Part shown: in pieces, positions 1-7,572 of the stretch
Layout of the letters: each line of letters opens with the position of its first letter
Numbering within the stretch: the stretch's first letter is position 1
Source: Desulfoprunum sp.
GTDB taxonomy: Bacteria > Desulfobacterota > Desulfobulbia > Desulfobulbales > Desulfocapsaceae
Assembly: GCA_030696435.1 (NCBI GenBank)
Contig: JAUYSF010000056.1
Span: 1-16,871 of the forward strand
Direction: 5' to 3'
Length of the DNA stretch: 16,871 bases
The notes under the pieces: model-generated
What the model was told of the DNA's origin: nothing
Seen by the model: only the letters and a program-made list of their open reading frames with translations
Databases searched by the model: none
Program-made: the position numbers and the translations under genes

Positions 1-569
1 GGAGTACTATTTTTTCGCATTTTCAGGTCATGCAAAAAGTGCAAAAAGTGCGCTAGTTTGTGAAAAAGCAATTGACTGTGCATGTCAGGCAATTTCTAAA
101 AAATAGTGCTATGTATCGGTAAAATCATACTAATATCAGAATTACAGGCCGATACGGCCCTCCAAGTTGATTATAGTGGGTTCTTGTAAAATCAAGAGCC
201 TAGGCGCATTCGCCTAGTATGCACTCTAAAAAGAGATGGTGTTTGGCCACTAAGGTGTGATGAAGGGTATAGGAAGGACGATGGTTCATTTTAGGTAAAT
301 GAATGGAATGTCATTAATTACAGTAAGATATTGATATTACACATTACCATTCATTCGCTTGAACGAATGGTTCAACGACAATTATGCACCTAAAAAACCA
401 AGGACTGTAAACATGAAAAAAACAGTTTTTGCATGGCGTAAGAACTGAGAAATATAGATATAATTTCGAGATTGGTTGGTGTGCCAACAGGATTGTGCCG
501 CTCTGGACTTGAGAGAGAAGGGGATGAGGCTGTTTTAAGCAGTACAGTATGTCTCAGCTACTAGATAAT
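1..569. other. AT-rich non-coding stretch with several inverted repeats
   Basis: No convincing gene is visible here on either strand. The stretch holds several short dyads. CTAGGCG (200-206) pairs perfectly with CGCCTAG (211-217) across a 4-nt loop, next to a smaller TCTTG/CAAGA dyad (182-197). TTTTAGGT (289-296) pairs with ACCTAAAA (388-395) and encloses AATGAATGGAATGT (298-311), which pairs with 341-355 with one bulged base. CATTCG (352-357) pairs with CGAATG (364-369). A short direct repeat, AAAAAGTGC twice, lies near 43-51. None is followed by a T-run, so they are not obvious terminators. The stretch may be mobile-element debris or the regulatory region of a lost gene. Confidence 0.5.
413..448 (+). 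pseudogene. 11-codon mini-ORF resembling the truncated start of a secreted protein
   Basis: An AAGGAC Shine-Dalgarno-like sequence sits about 7 nt before an ATG that opens MKKTVFAWRKN and then stops at TGA (446-448). The lysine-rich start followed by hydrophobic residues looks like the first codons of a signal peptide, but no hydrophobic core follows. It could be a decayed 5' gene end, a leader peptide linked to the dyads just upstream, or chance. No function is assigned. Confidence 0.2.
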
Positions 570-1445
570 CTAATCTTTCGAGGTATTTTCCTGATAACCC
601 CAGTGCAGTTTAGTACGCAGGACACTAAAATAATCTCGTCTTGAAGAGGTGATGAGCTGGAGTGGATAGGCCGCGGCCTTGACTTCGAGGAGGTCATCTT
701 TGCGCAAGTCCCAGGCCGGTTGCCCGTCGATAATGATCTGGGCCATCTCGGTATTGGAACCTTTGGCAAAGCCTGTGGTGATGATGCGGTCGGCAGGCAA
801 AATGATCGGCCTGCTACCTAACATGAAAGGGCAGATTGGCGTGACCAGGATCGCCGCGAGGCCAGGATGCACCAGGGGGCCACCGGCTGACAGGTTATAG
901 GCGGTGGATCCGGTAGGCGAAGAAAAAATCAGGCCGTCGGCCTTATAGGTGGTGATCGAGTCATGGTCCGCCCGGGTAGCAAGATTCAAGAGCCTGTCCT
1001 GGGCATTTTTGTTGATCACTACATCATTAAGGGCATACCGGTGGCCATTAGTGCGGCCATCCGATATCAATCGGGCCTGCAGCATCAGGCGATTTTCGAT
1101 GGTCACCGGGCCGCTCAGGATCCGCTCCAGGGCCTTTTCTGTTTCCATTTCGGTGAATTCCGTGAGAAATCCGAGAGAACCCAGGTTGATACCGACAACC
1201 GGGATGGCTTGCAGGGCGGCCTTTTCAGCGATATGGAGCAGGGTACCGTCGCCACCCAGAACGATGAGGATGTCGAGATCCTCATCGATGGCATTGAGGA
1301 CCGTCCGGATACCCTTGGCGGCAAGCCAGTCCTGCAAACGCGCGGCGTACCGTGCTGCCTCGGTGTCATCTAACTTGGTTATTATTCCGGCGCGTTGGAC
1401 TTCGAGCCTCGGGACTGTTCTGAAGGGAGAAAAGGTACTGGTCAT
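570..1445 (-). CDS. nadK: NAD kinase
   Basis: ATP/polyphosphate-dependent NAD kinase, a cytoplasmic enzyme that phosphorylates NAD to NADP. The 291 residues carry the family signatures in order: GGDGT at 64-68, the conserved Asn-Asp pair at 140-141 (ALNDVVINK), KADG at 168-171, the glycine-rich SSPTGSTAYNLSAGGP segment at 175-190 that forms the NAD site, and DGQ at 240-242. Length is normal for bacterial NadK. The first 17 or so residues precede the usual GIITK start strand (20-24), so the N-terminus is slightly extended. No better start codon is visible, and this ATG lies inside the TGATG junction with the stop of proC, which implies translational coupling. It is the second gene of a proC-nadK unit. 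The stop is TAG at 570-572 and no clear terminator follows. Confidence 0.96.
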   Translation of the reverse strand: MTSTFSPFRTVPRLEVQRAGIITKLDDTEAARYAARLQDWLAAKGIRTVLNAIDEDLDILIVLGGDGTLLHIAEKAALQAIPVVGINLGSLGFLTEFTEMETEKALERILSGPVTIENRLMLQARLISDGRTNGHRYALNDVVINKNAQDRLLNLATRADHDSITTYKADGLIFSSPTGSTAYNLSAGGPLVHPGLAAILVTPICPFMLGSRPIILPADRIITTGFAKGSNTEMAQIIIDGQPAWDLRKDDLLEVKAAAYPLQLITSSRRDYFSVLRTKLHWGYQENTSKD

Positions 1446-2257
1446 CAGATCTTGCCCAGGATTCTGGAACGGTCGGTGGCTGCCTCAACCGCGTCCATGA
1501 TTATGCCGCTGAACCCGGCTTTTTCCAGGACATGCAGGCCGGCTATAGTAGTGCCGCCGGGAGATGTCACCTTGGAGCGCAAGGCTGCCGGGTGTCCGCC
1601 ATCCTCCTGCAGAAGTTTGATCGAGCCGAGAATCGTCTGGATGGTCAGCGATTCGGCCACCGTTCTGGGCAGACCACATTTGATGCCGGCATCGATGAGG
1701 GCCTCGACAAAGGTGAAGACATAGGCCGGGCCTGAACCGCTCAAGCCGGTCACGGCGTCAAGATAGGTTTCATCGACAACTACCGTTTTGCCGACGGCAT
1801 TAAAGATGACCACAGTCTTTTCCAGGTCGGATTTGCTGACATTACGGTTGCCGCAAATGGCCGAAGCTCCTTGGAGGACAAGGGCAGGGGTATTGGGCAT
1901 GACTCGGATAATCCGGCAGGTCTCAGAACCTGTGCATTCGCTGTAAAAAGACAGTGGCAGACCTGCTGCGATGGTAATCAGGAGATGATGGGCCTGGATA
2001 TGCTGCCTGGACTCCCGGAGCAGTGCGCCCATGATCTGCGGCGTGACAGCCAGGATGATAATCGCGCATTCCTGCCAGAGCTCGGTGCTGCTTTCGACTG
2101 TTTTTATGGCATACGTCTTTTCCAGGTAGCCGCGTCGCCCTTCGTCCGGTTCTGCGATGGTGATGTTGCTGCTCTGGTAGAGGCCGGATTGGATGATGCC
2201 TTTGATAAGGGCCTCGCCCATCTGGCCACCGCCGATACACCCGATTCTTTCCGTCAT
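1445..2257 (-). CDS. proC: pyrroline-5-carboxylate reductase
   Basis: Catalyses the last step of proline synthesis, NAD(P)H-dependent reduction of 1-pyrroline-5-carboxylate to proline, in the cytoplasm. The 270 residues match the normal length. Visible signatures are the N-terminal Rossmann motif GCIGGGQMG (6-14), the RVMPNTPA motif (118-125), the substrate-site TGLSGSGPAY (170-179) and the C-terminal signature KVTSPGGTTIAGL (229-241). An AGGAAA ribosome site lies about 6 nt before the ATG. The TGA stop overlaps the nadK start by one base. The start faces a 422-bp divergent gap containing a possible promoter and a palindromic element. Pairing of proC with nadK would place NADP supply and an NADPH-using enzyme in one transcript; that link is inference. 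Confidence 0.97.
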   Translation of the reverse strand: MTERIGCIGGGQMGEALIKGIIQSGLYQSSNITIAEPDEGRRGYLEKTYAIKTVESSTELWQECAIIILAVTPQIMGALLRESRQHIQAHHLLITIAAGLPLSFYSECTGSETCRIIRVMPNTPALVLQGASAICGNRNVSKSDLEKTVVIFNAVGKTVVVDETYLDAVTGLSGSGPAYVFTFVEALIDAGIKCGLPRTVAESLTIQTILGSIKLLQEDGGHPAALRSKVTSPGGTTIAGLHVLEKAGFSGIIMDAVEAATDRSRILGKI

Positions 2258-2373
2258 GTTCTTTCCTGTTGCTGTGCGAGCCCTGTTCGGGGTGTGAAAT
2301 GAGTAGCCGAATACCTTTGAAACTGGCTGTAATGGCGATGCTCATCAATTTCAATTGATTAATGCAATGTACC

Positions 2374-2403
2374 ATGTATCTTTGGCACAGTCTATATTGT
2401 CAA
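2374..2403 (-). promoter_or_regulatory. possible proC-nadK promoter
   Basis: On the minus strand a perfect TTGACA (2398-2403) is followed after 17 nt by GATACA (2374-2379), a weak match to TATAAT. It lies 117 bp or more upstream of proC. The -35 box abuts the outer end of the palindromic element, so insertion of that element may have shaped or replaced the native promoter. Only the -35 hexamer is strong. Confidence 0.3.
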
Positions 2404-2547
2404 GGAGCCTGTCGGATTATGCCCTTTTTCCCCATCTCTGCGTTTTTTTCGAAAATTAATGCTCGCAATATCAACTATATGGCTGCGCTTAATTTTCGAA
2501 AATGCCTTGATCTGAGAAAAAATTTCTATAACCCGACAGACTCCTAG
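2401..2547. repeat. 66-bp-arm imperfect inverted repeat, MITE/REP-like element
   Basis: The left arm (2401-2466) and right arm (2482-2547) align over 66 positions without gaps as reverse complements around a 15-nt AT-rich centre. The outer ends are strongly conserved: AGGAGCCTGTCGGATTAT on the left against AGGAGTCTGTCGGGTTAT on the right. So is an inner block, TTTTCGAAAATTAA. The parts between have diverged. Equal arm length, conserved tips and no coding content fit a small non-autonomous transposable element or a large REP-type palindrome. No target-site duplication is evident. It has no T-run typical of a terminator. Confidence 0.7.
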
Positions 2548-2679
2548 GAAGGAAAAAGCGAGAGATTGTGCGGGGCATTGATTCAAAACAAGAGATAAAA
2601 AAATGTCCCGGTGGGAGGACCTGAGGCCCGGGGCGTAAAGAGAACGTTTCTGTTCATTTTTCAAAACACGAGGTAGAGG

Positions 2680-3525
2680 ATGGCACTCAACCAGTTCAGT
2701 GGAACAACTCGATATGTGCTCGATGAAGAGCTGTCAAAAATAGTCAATATTTCCATGGCTCTGGAGATGCCGCTCCTCTTAAAGGGGGAACCCGGCACCG
2801 GCAAGACCATGCTGGCCCACGCCATCGCCGGGAGTCTGGCGATGCCGCTCATTATCCTCAATGTCAAATCGAATATGAAGCTGGTTGAGGCCCTCTACCA
2901 GTATGATACCCTGACCCGGTTGAACGACAGCCGTTTCGGCGATTCGCAGCGGGATGTCAGCGATATTCATGAGTATATCCGCATGGGCAAGATCGGCCAG
3001 GCCTTTACCTCGGAGGAACGGGCCGTGCTCTTGATCGACGAGATCGACAAGGCCGAGACCGAATTCCAGGACGATATGCTCGATGTCCTCGACCAGATGC
3101 AGTTCGATATCATCGAGACCGATGACGTGGTTCGGGCCAGGCAGCGACCGGTAATCATCATCACCTCGAATGCCAAGAAGGATCTGTCCGATCCCTTTCT
3201 CGGGCGCTGCAACTTCCATCACATCGCCTTCCCTGAGGCCAAAATGATGCGCCGGATTATCGACGCTCATTTCCCGGATATCCCGCAAAGGCTGGCCGAA
3301 AACGCCATCCGGACATTCTATGAGCTACGCGGAATTGAAGGTATCGAGAAAAAACCAGCCACCCGGGAGCTGATCAATTGGCTCAGGGCCCTGCAGGCCG
3401 ATCCGGATTTCAAAAAAGGCGAGCTGTTGGAAAAAGAGATCCCCTATCTCGGGGTCCTCTTCAAAAAGAGTGGCGACTACCTGAAATCTGCCAATCTCAT
3501 CATGAAACGGGGCTTCTTCCGCTGA
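2680..3525 (+). CDS. MoxR-type AAA+ ATPase
   Basis: A 281-residue AAA+ ATPase of the MoxR/CoxD type, cytoplasmic and expected to remodel or load cofactor into a partner protein. Walker A is GEPGTGKT (36-43), Walker B is LLIDEID (117-123), sensor 1 is ITSN (161-164), and a conserved Arg lies in FLGRC (173-177). The C-terminal lid follows. A GAGG ribosome site lies 6 nt before the ATG. The next gene starts 13 bp after the stop and encodes a CoxE-like VWA protein. This ATPase-VWA pairing is the usual one for the family, in which the ATPase and the VWA protein act together as a chaperone. The client cannot be told from the sequence, because no dehydrogenase or other obvious target gene is adjacent. 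Confidence 0.9.
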   Translation: MALNQFSGTTRYVLDEELSKIVNISMALEMPLLLKGEPGTGKTMLAHAIAGSLAMPLIILNVKSNMKLVEALYQYDTLTRLNDSRFGDSQRDVSDIHEYIRMGKIGQAFTSEERAVLLIDEIDKAETEFQDDMLDVLDQMQFDIIETDDVVRARQRPVIIITSNAKKDLSDPFLGRCNFHHIAFPEAKMMRRIIDAHFPDIPQRLAENAIRTFYELRGIEGIEKKPATRELINWLRALQADPDFKKGELLEKEIPYLGVLFKKSGDYLKSANLIMKRGFFR

Positions 3526-3538
3526 GCAGGGGAAACCA

Positions 3539-4729
3539 ATGTTTATCCGCTTTTTCTATACCTTGAAAGAGGTCGGTATTCCGGTGAGTCCCACCGCCTT
3601 TTTGCTGTTTCAGCGGGCGATGCAGGCAGGCCTTGTCAATTCATTGGGAGATTTTTATACCGCCGCCCGGACCATCCTCGTCAAGAGTGAGAAGTATTTC
3701 GATCTCTATGATCAGGTCTTTGCCCACACCTTCGAGGGCGCTGAGCTGCCGGAGGGGAGCGATGCGGATTTTGATCTGGTCGCCGCCGGTATGCTCGATG
3801 AATGGCTGAAAAATCCGCAGAAACTGGCTCAGGCGCTGGGACTTGACGAGCGCAAACTCGCCTCGATGTCGCCTGCCGAGCTGCTTGACTATTTCAAGAA
3901 GAGACTGCAGGACCAGAAGGGCCGTCATGAGGGCGGTTCCAAATGGATCGGCACCGGCGGTACCTCGCCGACCGGTCATTCCGGCTATCATCCCGGCGGC
4001 ATGCGGGTGGGTGGCGAGTCGATGAACAAGTCGGCGGTGAAGATGGCCGGGGAACGCCGCTTCAAAGACTACTCGACCGATGGACCACTGACCCGGCGTT
4101 CGCTGGCCGAGGCCCTCAAGCGGTTGCGCAATCTCGTACCACAAGGGGCCAGGGATAAGATCAATGTCGACGACAGTATCTACCGGACCATCAAAAATGG
4201 CGGCGAGATCGAACTGGTATTTGAGCGGGCGGTGGTCGACCGGTTGAAGATTGTCCTGGCCATCGATAACGGCGGCTGGTCGATGGATCCCTATGTCGAT
4301 GTCGTCCAGACCCTATTTGCCTACGCCAGAGCCCAGTTCAAGGATCTGAAGACCTACTATTTTCACAACACCATCTATGATCAACTCTGGGAGGATGCCG
4401 GGCGGATGCGCAGGCCGGTGCCGGTCGAGAATCTTGCCCGTCTCGATCTCGATACCCGCCTGATCATCGTCGGCGATGCCTCGATGGCGCCCTACGAACT
4501 CATGTCGACGGACGGCTCGATCTATGCCTTCGAGCGCAGTGGCAGGGCGAGCATCGAGCGCCTGCGCCTTCTCGCCGCAACCTTCCCGCACGCCGTCTGG
4601 CTCAACCCGATCCTGAGGCGGGACTGGCAGGATACCCGCACCATCACCCTCATTGGTAGTATCTTTCCGATGTTCGAGCTGTCGCTCGATGGTCTGGAGC
4701 AGGCGGTGGCCTTCCTGATGCGCAGATAA
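3539..4729 (+). CDS. CoxE-like VWA-domain protein
   Basis: A 396-residue protein with an N-terminal helical CoxE-type region (about 1-125), a Gly/Ser-rich linker (about 128-165) and a C-terminal von Willebrand A-like domain (about 225-396). The VWA part starts with the expected strand (LKIVLAID, 236-243), but the metal site reads DNGGWSMDP (243-251) instead of the canonical DxSxS. The later VGDASM (311-316) supplies a conserved Asp. An AGGGGA ribosome site lies about 6 nt before the ATG. It sits directly downstream of the MoxR-type ATPase, and the two very likely form an operon and act as a complex. The altered metal site may be normal for this CoxE subgroup. No signal peptide or membrane segment is seen, so it is probably cytoplasmic. 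Confidence 0.87.
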   Translation: MFIRFFYTLKEVGIPVSPTAFLLFQRAMQAGLVNSLGDFYTAARTILVKSEKYFDLYDQVFAHTFEGAELPEGSDADFDLVAAGMLDEWLKNPQKLAQALGLDERKLASMSPAELLDYFKKRLQDQKGRHEGGSKWIGTGGTSPTGHSGYHPGGMRVGGESMNKSAVKMAGERRFKDYSTDGPLTRRSLAEALKRLRNLVPQGARDKINVDDSIYRTIKNGGEIELVFERAVVDRLKIVLAIDNGGWSMDPYVDVVQTLFAYARAQFKDLKTYYFHNTIYDQLWEDAGRMRRPVPVENLARLDLDTRLIIVGDASMAPYELMSTDGSIYAFERSGRASIERLRLLAATFPHAVWLNPILRRDWQDTRTITLIGSIFPMFELSLDGLEQAVAFLMRR

Positions 4730-4778
4730 AAGTGTACGCCTGAGGAAAACCGGAGCCTGTCCCGCACATTCATTCCCA

Positions 4779-4960
4779 TTACTGCTCGTGGGCTTGACTA
4801 TTGGTCTTGAGCAGGACAATATCAACCCTGCGATTTTGCTGGATTCCCTCCTCCGAATCGTTCTCACCGACCTGGAAAATCGATGCTGCGGGAGCATGCG
4901 GGAAGGTGTAGCAGATGGCCCGGTACAATAAAAGACAGGGCGTCAGGAAGAGGTTGGGGG
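4779..4960 (-). pseudogene. C-terminal remnant of a MotB/OmpA-like peptidoglycan-binding protein
   Basis: Reading the minus strand in one frame to a TAA at 4779-4781 gives ENDSEEGIQQNRRVDIVLLK near the end, which is the signature ending of OmpA/MotB-type peptidoglycan-binding domains. Upstream in the same frame are weaker matches (SPNLFLTP, LLYRAIC), and the domain appears to be missing residues before FQVGEND. No start codon with a ribosome site and no membrane-anchor part are visible, so this is a truncated, decayed gene. It probably came from a flagellar motor-type or OmpA-like gene lost by deletion. The call rests mainly on the terminal 20 or so residues. Confidence 0.55.
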
Positions 4961-5010
4961 AATGAGCTGAAAAGGATTTTGCAAAAATAATGAATAAATA
5001 CCAGCAGTAT

Positions 5011-5049
5011 AAAACCCCCTTGGATTCTCATAATCGAGTATCCAAGGGG
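5011..5049 (-). terminator. Rho-independent terminator of the RTX gene
   Basis: Just after the RTX stop (minus strand) lies a perfect 10-bp stem, CCCCTTGGAT (5016-5025) with ATCCAAGGGG (5040-5049). It can be extended inward by a CTC/GAG pairing, and on the minus strand it is followed by GTTTTATA. Position and stem strength fit an intrinsic terminator; the U-tract is short. Confidence 0.75.
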
Positions 5050-5070
5050 TAAACTTTCTGATCGTCGTAC

Positions 5071-7515
5071 TTACGCAATAATCACAAAGTCTGCGGCAGA
5101 AATTGCCGGTCGGGCCGTCAAAGTGGCAAACTGCACGGCAACACTGGCGCCATTACCGTCTGCGTCATAGAGAAGGGCACCTGTTGTTTGGTTATAGAGG
5201 ATATAATCATTGCTATCTGCCGCGGTTGCAGAGAACCTGAGTTGACTTGGGGCCAAAGTTCCGATGGTAAGTTTTGTGAAAATGGTTTTGTCTAATCTGA
5301 TGGTATCATCAACACTGCTGAAATCAGCAATGGAATCTGTATTTGTGGTGCTGTTCAAAACGGTATCGAACAGGAAGGAGTCTTGGCCGGTTCCACCTGT
5401 CAGATTGTCATTTCCCAATCTACCATTGAGTATATTGTTGCCGGTATTACCGGTAAGATAGTTGTTACGATTATTCCCCGTACCATTGAGTGCAAGAGTG
5501 CCACTGAGCGTGAGGCATTCGATAAAAAGTCCACTTGGATATAAACTTACATTCGAATCAAGGGAATAGCTAACTGAGCTGAAAACCCTATCATATCCTC
5601 CTGCATCAGAAGAAGGGATATAGTTCCCTTCCGAATTTTCAGCCCATATGGCGTCGGTCACAAAATCTCCGACTGAATCGACATAAAAGGTGTCATTGCC
5701 TGCGCCACCGGACATCATATCATTACCAGTGCCGCCAATAAGTGTGTCATTACCGGCTTCGCCACCTAGTTCATCATCACCACCTGCACCATTAAGAACA
5801 TTGTTGTTTTCATTGCCATAAATCTCATTGCGGATCGCATTTCCGGTACCATTAAGGGCGGCAGAACCTCTCCAGAGATCTAAATTTTCGACATTTGCCC
5901 CCAGGGTAAAGGAAGCGACTGCGCTTAGAACCATATCATCCCATCCCTCATTCAGGTTTTCGATGACAATAGCTGTTCCAGCAGTGACAAAGTAACGATC
6001 ATCACCGGTTCCGCCGTACATAGTGTCATTGCCAAGATTGCCAGACAACCGATCATTTCCAGTTCCACCATAAAGGGTGTCATTCCCGGCTCCGCCCTCC
6101 AAGTTATCATTGCCGGCACCACCATTGAGGATATTGGCATATCCATTGCCTTGAATGGTATTATCAAGTCCGTTACCTGTTCCATTGATGGTGGAAAAAC
6201 CTTTAAGACGGAGATTTTCCACATTCGCGCCTAGGATGAAAGATGCTGTGCTATTGACATTATCCCATCCCTCATTCAGGTTTTCTCTTACAATATCAGC
6301 TGAATTATCAACATCGTAATTATCACCATCAGCTCCACCAGCCATGGTATCAATGCCAAGTCCGCCTTCTAAATTATCACTTCCTATTCCACCGTAAAAG
6401 GTGTCATTGCCACTCCCACCATACAATCTGTCATTACCTGCAAGCCCACTGAGAATATTGTTGCCTGTGTTGCCATCAATCTGATTGTCAAGTTCATTGC
6501 CCGTGCCAGTGATGGCCGCAAAACCTTCCAGAGCGAGCTCCTCTATATTCGCTCCCAGAGTGAAGGAGACGGTGCTGTTGACCCGATCCCATCCCTCATT
6601 TTGCAATTCGATGACACGATCAGCTAGATTGTCCACATCGTAATGGTCATCGTCGGTGCCACCATACATAGTATCACCGTCAAGTCCGCCATCTAACTCA
6701 TCATTTCCTGCTCCACCCTTGAGGATGTCATTGCCACCATCACCATCCAACCTATCCTCACCTGCAAGCCCACTGAGAATATTGATGCCTGAATTACCAT
6801 CAATCTGATTGTCAAGTTCATTGCCCGTGCCATTGATAGCAGCAAAACCTTCCAGAGTGAGATCTTCGACATTCGCTCCCAGAGTGAAGGAGACGGTGCT
6901 ATTGACCCGATCCCATCCCTCATTTTGCAATTCGAAGACACGATCAGCCAAATTATCAACAACATAATTGTCGCCGTCGGCTCCGCCATACATGGTATCA
7001 ACGCCAAGGTCGCCATCTAAATAGTCAGATCCCGCTCCACCGAAGAGGGTGTCATTGCCTTCATTGCCGTCAAAATGGTCATTTCCTGCAAGTCCGGTGA
7101 GAATATTAATGCCTGAATTACCTTCAATGTGGTTGTCCAGAGCATTACCCGTGCCATTGATAGCGCCTAACCCCAAAAGTTCGAGTCTTTCGATATGAGC
7201 TGCCAATGTATACGTTGTGGAGCTTCTGACGGTATCCCAACCTTGATTCTGGCTTTCTACAACACTATCCGTTGCTGAATCGACATAATAGGTATCGTCG
7301 CCTGTCCCACCATGCATGGTGTCATTGCCAGTTCCGCCTATGAGAGTATCGTTACCGTCATTGCCGTACAATATATCATTATTTTCTCCACCATATATTC
7401 TGTCATTTCCGTTGTTTCCGGAAAGAGTGTCGGTGCCTTTTTTTCCGTAGATTTGATCATCTTCCGAAGAACCCGAAAAAATATTATTATTGTCATCAAG
7501 ATACGTAATTGCCAT
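5071..7515 (-). CDS. large RTX-type calcium-binding repeat protein, probably secreted by a type I system
   Basis: An 814-residue protein built almost wholly from glycine- and aspartate-rich RTX nonapeptides (GGxGxDxLx type), which bind calcium and fold as parallel beta rolls outside the cell. After a 70-residue repeat-rich start come four modules of exactly 108 residues (71-178, 179-286, 287-394, 395-502) and a fifth of 102 residues (503-604). Each pairs a segment of the form NEGWDxVNSTxSFTLGANVE with NGTGNxLDN and then nonapeptides. A diverged sixth module follows. The last 100 or so residues (TDSIADFS, GALLYDADGNG, ending SAADFVIIA) resemble the C-terminal region of type I secreted RTX proteins. 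There is no N-terminal signal peptide and no catalytic domain. AAGGGGG lies 5 nt before the ATG. Its bases are AT-richer than in the neighbours, suggesting transfer. No ABC exporter or outer-membrane channel is nearby. It may act in adhesion, matrix or surface-layer formation. Confidence 0.9.
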   Translation of the reverse strand: MAITYLDDNNNIFSGSSEDDQIYGKKGTDTLSGNNGNDRIYGGENNDILYGNDGNDTLIGGTGNDTMHGGTGDDTYYVDSATDSVVESQNQGWDTVRSSTTYTLAAHIERLELLGLGAINGTGNALDNHIEGNSGINILTGLAGNDHFDGNEGNDTLFGGAGSDYLDGDLGVDTMYGGADGDNYVVDNLADRVFELQNEGWDRVNSTVSFTLGANVEDLTLEGFAAINGTGNELDNQIDGNSGINILSGLAGEDRLDGDGGNDILKGGAGNDELDGGLDGDTMYGGTDDDHYDVDNLADRVIELQNEGWDRVNSTVSFTLGANIEELALEGFAAITGTGNELDNQIDGNTGNNILSGLAGNDRLYGGSGNDTFYGGIGSDNLEGGLGIDTMAGGADGDNYDVDNSADIVRENLNEGWDNVNSTASFILGANVENLRLKGFSTINGTGNGLDNTIQGNGYANILNGGAGNDNLEGGAGNDTLYGGTGNDRLSGNLGNDTMYGGTGDDRYFVTAGTAIVIENLNEGWDDMVLSAVASFTLGANVENLDLWRGSAALNGTGNAIRNEIYGNENNNVLNGAGGDDELGGEAGNDTLIGGTGNDMMSGGAGNDTFYVDSVGDFVTDAIWAENSEGNYIPSSDAGGYDRVFSSVSYSLDSNVSLYPSGLFIECLTLSGTLALNGTGNNRNNYLTGNTGNNILNGRLGNDNLTGGTGQDSFLFDTVLNSTTNTDSIADFSSVDDTIRLDKTIFTKLTIGTLAPSQLRFSATAADSNDYILYNQTTGALLYDADGNGASVAVQFATLTARPAISAADFVIIA
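6010..7305 (-). repeat. four tandem 324-bp modules inside the RTX gene
   Basis: The modules occupy 6982-7305, 6658-6981, 6334-6657 and 6010-6333, each 324 bp and in frame. Modules 2 and 3 are close at the DNA level: the segment starting at 6875 recurs at 6551, exactly 324 bp away, with few changes over about 65 bp. Module 5 (5704-6009) is 306 bp: it gained three codons and lost one nonapeptide. The pattern points to growth by unequal crossing-over. Confidence 0.9.
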
Positions 7516-7550
7516 AATTCCCCCTTGTTGATAGTCAGAACTTAAGCTGT

Positions 7551-7570
7551 AACACTCTGAGAAGAGTGTT
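7551..7570. promoter_or_regulatory. perfect 8-bp inverted repeat at the RTX promoter
   Basis: AACACTCT (7551-7558) and AGAGTGTT (7563-7570) are perfect reverse complements around a 4-nt GAGA loop. It lies a few bases downstream of the proposed -10 box of the RTX gene, near the expected transcript start and 36-55 nt before the ATG. It could be an operator or a 5' stabilising stem-loop. Confidence 0.45.
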
Positions 7571-7572
7571 TG

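Larger units (their letters stand above)
2258..2679. other. divergent intergenic region proC / AAA ATPase
   Basis: This 422-bp gap separates the divergent proC and AAA+ ATPase genes. It contains a small ATCAAT/ATTGAT dyad (2344-2359), a possible proC promoter (2374-2403), the long palindromic element (2401-2547) and about 130 bp leading to the ATPase start. Open frames running through the palindrome have no homology I recognise and follow from its symmetry rather than from coding. Confidence 0.6.
4730..5070. other. intergenic region with gene remnant and terminator
   Basis: This gap lies between the convergent VWA and RTX genes. It contains the C-terminal remnant of a MotB/OmpA-like gene on the minus strand (4779-4960) and the hairpin terminator for the RTX gene (5011-5049). 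The VWA gene has no clear terminator of its own. Nothing else is recognisable. Confidence 0.6.

Noticed and set aside
2362..2664. Short open frames on both strands through the proC upstream region
   Set aside because: They run through the long palindrome and encode low-complexity Phe/Lys-rich sequence without ribosome sites.
5704..7305. Repeat array as CRISPR
   Set aside because: The period is 324 bp, in frame with an RTX protein, with no short repeat-spacer structure and no cas genes.
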